From JBFWYO01 sp050186335 (GTDB taxonomy: Bacteria; Pseudomonadota; Alphaproteobacteria; Bin65), in NCBI GenBank assembly GCA_050186335.1, contig JBFWYO010000039.1, positions 1 through 41,593 of the forward strand: a stretch of 41,593 bases of DNA, in the 5' to 3' direction. Below the pieces are notes generated by a model. The model saw only the letters and a program-made list of their open reading frames with translations, was not told the origin of the DNA and searched no databases. Made by a program: the position numbers and the translations under genes. Shown here piece by piece: positions 38,608 through 41,593 of this stretch (position 1 is the stretch's first letter; each line of letters begins with the position of its first letter).

Positions 38608-40647
38608 TCAGACCGTGATCAACATGTTGCCGAGCCGATCGACTTCGACTGTGCAATTCGGCTCGATCACCGTAGTCGCATCCATCTGTTCGACGATGGC
38701 CGGGCCTTCGAACTTCATGCCGGGCGCCAGGTCCTCGCGACGATAGATCGACGCCGAGACGAAACCGGTGTCGCCGAACCAGACATCGCGCTTGGTGGCA
38801 GCGGCAGCACGCCCGCCGGGCGCCGCGCCGCCGAGCAGGCTGTTGAGCTTCACCGCGCGGCGCTTGCCCAGCACCGTGGTCTGCAGTTCGACCAGCACCG
38901 GCCGCATTTCCGGCAGTTCGACGGCGAAACGGTTCCAATAGGCCTTGGCGAACGCATCGGTCAGCTGCGCGCGGCTCATCGAGGCGTTCGGCACCTCGAC
39001 GGTGATGACGTGCGTTTGACCGTCGAACTTCATGTGCGCGCGGTGCGAATAGATCGCTTGCTCGATTTCGACCCGTTCGCGTGCCAGCGTTTCGTGCCCG
39101 CGCTTGATATGCGCTTCGAGCGCCAAACGCACATCGTCGGCGCCCAGTTCGGCGACCAGGCGATTGATCGAATGTACGAAATCGTGCCGGATATCGGCGA
39201 CCAGGCAGCCCAACGCGTTGATGATGCCTGGCCGCAACGGCACCATGACGCGCGGTACGCCGAGTTCGCGCGCCAGCGACACGCCATGCAACGGCCCGGC
39301 GCCGCCGAACGCAAACAGCGCGAAGTCGCGCGGATCGAGCCCACGCATCAAGGTGACCATGCGGATTGCACCGGCCATCTTGTCGTCGGCGATGCGAACC
39401 GCCGCCGCCGCGGCATCGACCGCGGACAGACCGAGCGGCCTGCCGATCTGCGCCGACACCGCGTCGGCCACGCGTTCCCGGCTGACGGGCTTATCCACGG
39501 CAAGCAGCTTTTCGCCGTTCAACCGGCCGAGGACAAGGTTGCAGTCGGTCAATGTCACGCGCAGGCCGCCGCGGCCATAGCAGATCGGCCCCGGCTTTGC
39601 GCCGGCGCTTTCGGGACCCACGCGCAGCACGCCGCCCTCGTCGAGAAACGCGATCGAGCCGCCGCCCGCGCCGATCGTGTGGGCGTCGACCATCGGCACA
39701 TGGATCGGCATGCCGAAGCCGAGCTGCTTTTCGGAGGTGACTTCGGGCACGCCGCCTTGGACAACGCCGACGTCACAACTGGTGCCGCCCATATCGCAGG
39801 TAATCAGATGCGAAGTATCGGACGCCTTGGCTATGTACGCCGCGGCGGAGACGCCCGAAGCCGGACCGGAGAGGATCGAATGCACCGAATGTTCGACAAC
39901 GATGCGCGACGACACCAAACCGCCGTTGCCCTGCATAACCAGCAGATCGTCGGCGTAACCCTTGCGCGCCAATTCGTCCTGCAGCCGCGTGATGTAACGA
40001 TCCAGGATCGGCTGCACGGCGGCATTAAAAGTAGCCGTCACGCCGCGCTCGAATTCGCGGAACTCGGTCAACACGTCGCTCGAGATCGTCACGTATGGGT
40101 TCGGCCACAGTTTGCGCGCGATTTCCGAGGCACGGCGCTCGTGCGCCGGATTGGCGTAGCTGTGCAGAAAATGAATCACCAGCGCTTCGGCGCCGCGCGC
40201 GATGAGTTCCTTGACCGCTGCGACGACCGCCGCCTCGTCGAGCGGCGTCACCACCTCGCCGCGCGCGCCGACCCGCTCCGGCACCTCGATCCGCATCGGG
40301 CGCGGAATCAGGGGCGTGACGACGAACGCCATGCCGTACGGTTCGGGCCGTGTACGGCGGCCCATTTCGAGCACGTCGCGAAAACCTTGTGTGGTGACGA
40401 TGCCGCATTTGGCGGTCTTGCGTTCGAGCACGGCGTTGGTCGTAACGGTCGTGCCGTGCACCACCGCACGCACGTGTTTGAGATCCTGGCCGACGCGCTC
40501 GATCGCCGCCATCACGCCGTAGGCCTGGTTGTCCGGCGTCGACGGCACCTTGGCGATTCCGACCTCGCCGCTGACCTCGTCCAACTGAATGAGATCGGTG
40601 AACGTACCGCCGACGTCGACGCCGATGACTTTGGTCTTGCTGGCCAC
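38608..40647 (-). CDS. Hydantoinase A/oxoprolinase family subunit
   Basis: 679 residues, the ATP-binding subunit. The N-terminal ASKHA-type phosphate loop is VDVGGTFTDLI (10-20). HGTTVTTNAVLERK (about 84-97), ITCDMGGTSCDVG (about 281-293), IGAGGGSIAFLDEGG and SAGAKPGPICYGRGG follow in the family order. It uses ATP to phosphorylate the amide oxygen so that HyuB-bound water can open the ring, or activates a ketone for carboxylation in the related carboxylases; in this operon, with transamination genes downstream, amide opening is more likely. It follows a RidA-family gene by 18 bp. Confidence 0.94.
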   Translation of the reverse strand: MASKTKVIGVDVGGTFTDLIQLDEVSGEVGIAKVPSTPDNQAYGVMAAIERVGQDLKHVRAVVHGTTVTTNAVLERKTAKCGIVTTQGFRDVLEMGRRTRPEPYGMAFVVTPLIPRPMRIEVPERVGARGEVVTPLDEAAVVAAVKELIARGAEALVIHFLHSYANPAHERRASEIARKLWPNPYVTISSDVLTEFREFERGVTATFNAAVQPILDRYITRLQDELARKGYADDLLVMQGNGGLVSSRIVVEHSVHSILSGPASGVSAAAYIAKASDTSHLITCDMGGTSCDVGVVQGGVPEVTSEKQLGFGMPIHVPMVDAHTIGAGGGSIAFLDEGGVLRVGPESAGAKPGPICYGRGGLRVTLTDCNLVLGRLNGEKLLAVDKPVSRERVADAVSAQIGRPLGLSAVDAAAAAVRIADDKMAGAIRMVTLMRGLDPRDFALFAFGGAGPLHGVSLARELGVPRVMVPLRPGIINALGCLVADIRHDFVHSINRLVAELGADDVRLALEAHIKRGHETLARERVEIEQAIYSHRAHMKFDGQTHVITVEVPNASMSRAQLTDAFAKAYWNRFAVELPEMRPVLVELQTTVLGKRRAVKLNSLLGGAAPGGRAAAATKRDVWFGDTGFVSASIYRREDLAPGMKFEGPAIVEQMDATTVIEPNCTVEVDRLGNMLITV

Positions 40648-40665
40648 GAATAATCTCCTTCCCGC

Positions 40666-41067
40666 TCAAACGCCGTCATGGCGCGCGGCGGCGCGATAGG
40701 CGGTGACTTCGATCTCGATTTTCATGCGCGGATCCATCAGCTTGGCTTCCCAGGCCGTCGAGGTCGGCCGCACGGCATCCAGATGCTTGCGCAGAATGGG
40801 CGCCACGGCTTCGTAATCCCCGGCGTCGGCCAGGATCAGTTGCACGCGCACGATGTCCGCCAAGCCGGCGCCGGCCGCGTTCAGGGCGCCGGCGATGTTG
40901 CGAAAAGTCTGATCCGCCTGCTGCGCGGCATCGGCGCTGATGTCGCCGGAGGCGTAATCGAAGCCGCTGCAGCCCGAGAGGTAGATCCACGGGCCCACGG
41001 TCACCACGCGCGAATATGCGCCCGCCGCCTCGAACTTCGATCCTGAGCTGATATTCCGCCGTTCCAT
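40666..41067 (-). CDS. RidA/YjgF-family protein, first gene of the hyuAB operon
   Basis: 133 residues from the ATG at 41067 (MERRNISSGSKFEAAGAY); the opening to 41310 extends through the promoter region. It is about 67% identical by hand count to the RidA-family protein at 30909-31313 and shares SSGS-F, AYSRVV, GPWI-LSGC-GFDYA and LMDPRM-IEIEVTAYRA. As there, the RidA catalytic arginine is replaced (PTST, Ser103). A conserved Cys33 (SGCSG) is present in both. It heads a five-gene operon with intergenic gaps of 18, 12, 12 and 12 bp. It may process a reactive intermediate specific to this class of pathway, or act as a non-catalytic partner. Confidence 0.88.
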   Translation of the reverse strand: MERRNISSGSKFEAAGAYSRVVTVGPWIYLSGCSGFDYASGDISADAAQQADQTFRNIAGALNAAGAGLADIVRVQLILADAGDYEAVAPILRKHLDAVRPTSTAWEAKLMDPRMKIEIEVTAYRAAARHDGV

Positions 41068-41287
41068 GCCGGTTCCTCGTCCGCAGCGCCTGGTCGAGTG
41101 ATGGCGGCAGGCGGTTGCGAGGGCAACGCAAATGGCGGCTTTTGCACGTCGGACACCCGGCCGCAGATCGAAGGGCCAGCTTCGATTGTGCGTCCGATCA
41201 AACGGCGAATCGATCCTCCGATACATGCCGATGCCGCACGGACGGGCTATACTTGGCGGATCGGCTTTCCGCGGGAGCAATCGCACG
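41068..41287. promoter_or_regulatory. Divergent promoter region between ridA-hyuAB operon and ABC permease
   Basis: 220 bp. On the plus strand TATACT (41248-41253) is a good -10 box 34 bp before the permease ATG, but no clear -35 is in register. Nearer the ridA side is the perfect inverted repeat gttgc-gagg-gcaac (41114-41127), a candidate operator. A short segment around 41162 (gcagatcg..gggcc) also occurs near 31400 upstream of the paralogous ridA gene, suggesting the duplicated gene brought some upstream DNA with it. Confidence 0.45.
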
Positions 41288-41593
41288 ATGACGATCGCGT
41301 CGGCCAGCATCGATCAGCGCGCGTCCGTGACGCGCCTCGAGCGGCGCGAGCGCGCGGCGCAGATCGGCTTGGCCGGGCCCGCGCTGTTGCTGATTGCGCT
41401 CCTGGTGTTCGTGCCGGTTGCGTGGCTTGGCGTGATGTCGTTCCTGACCGAAGGCAAATTCACCTTCGAGCATTACGAGCGCCTGTTCGTCGATGCCGCA
41501 TACGCGCGCAGCATTCTGCTGACGCTCAAGATCAGCGTCATCGTGACCGGCATTTGCGTGTTGCTCGGCTATCCGGTCAGCTACCTGTTGAGC
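41288..41593 (+). CDS. ABC transporter permease, PotB-like (spermidine/putrescine or similar), 3'-truncated by the window
   Basis: 102 residues are visible from the ATG at 41288 and the frame is open to the right edge. A charged N-terminus (RASVTRLERRERAA) precedes a first membrane span (IGLAGPALLLIALLVFVPVA), then WLGVMSFLTEGKFTFEHYER with the FTxxHYxRLF pattern of PotB/binding-protein-dependent permeases, and a second span beginning ILLTLKISVIVTGICVLLGY. It should be the first membrane subunit of a polyamine, amine or related importer. The ATPase, binding protein and PotC-like permease would be expected to the right. It is divergent from the ridA-hyuAB-aminotransferase-ald operon and may import its substrate. 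Confidence 0.82.
   Translation, partial: MTIASASIDQRASVTRLERRERAAQIGLAGPALLLIALLVFVPVAWLGVMSFLTEGKFTFEHYERLFVDAAYARSILLTLKISVIVTGICVLLGYPVSYLLS

Noticed and set aside
36832..40647. Acetone/acetophenone carboxylase
   Set aside because: The family is shared, but the small third subunit usual for acetone carboxylase is absent, and the operon partners are an aminotransferase and alanine dehydrogenase. Not excluded outright, only less likely.
38206..40653. 815-codon plus-strand open frame opposite hyuA/hyuB
   Set aside because: An antisense shadow of high-GC genes; it spans the junction of two well-recognised genes and its product is His/Arg/Asp-rich without motifs.

Overview
The window is high-GC, densely coded Gram-negative DNA. 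An autotransporter ending in an outer-membrane beta-barrel, a two-gene ergothioneine pathway, Liv-type importers and many aromatic-ring and amide catabolism genes point to a metabolically versatile proteobacterium, most likely alpha (less likely beta). That placement rests on gene content only. No rRNA, tRNA, CRISPR array, phage gene or insertion sequence was seen.

Layout. (1) 1-4.0 kb: the 3' part of a molybdenum-hydroxylase large subunit, then three tandem copies of a secreted protein of unknown function. (2) 4.1-8.9 kb: a 1573-residue autotransporter with about 22 degenerate passenger repeats and four Cys-Cys pairs. (3) 9.3-17.7 kb: a 2OG-Fe(II) oxygenase-like gene; two PaaK/CapK-type adenylate-forming enzymes on the minus strand; divergently, two AMP-ligases of identical length followed by a LigA/LigB class III ring-cleavage dioxygenase; and an orphan small protein resembling the alkyl-sulfatase dimerisation domain. 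(4) 17.7-25.1 kb: a branched-chain-amino-acid-type ABC importer (livKHMGF), a second livK with its own terminator, and a luciferase-like flavin monooxygenase. The two livK genes have matching promoters. (5) 25.2-28.2 kb: arfB, a DUF427 gene, egtD and egtB. (6) 28.5-32.4 kb: a fumarylacetoacetase-family hydrolase, a type I extradiol dioxygenase, two RidA-family genes and a 2-oxopent-4-enoate-type hydratase, which looks like parts of a meta-cleavage pathway. (7) 33.0-34.2 kb: a cyclic-nucleotide-binding/EAL fusion. (8) 34.3-41.1 kb: a tight operon ridA-hyuA-hyuB-aminotransferase-ald, divergent from a polyamine/Fe-type ABC permease that runs off the window.

How the genes may work together. Region 8 reads as a complete nitrogen-salvage route. 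An ATP-dependent HyuAB/oxoprolinase-type enzyme would open a cyclic amide to an amino acid. A class III aminotransferase would pass the amino group to pyruvate. Alanine dehydrogenase would then regenerate pyruvate and release ammonium. Region 3 is the least familiar: four carboxylate-activating enzymes in two divergent paralogous pairs, with a ring-cleavage dioxygenase but no recognisable carrier protein, thioesterase or CoA-pathway gene beside them. Regions 1-2 look like a surface/envelope locus shaped by recent duplication.
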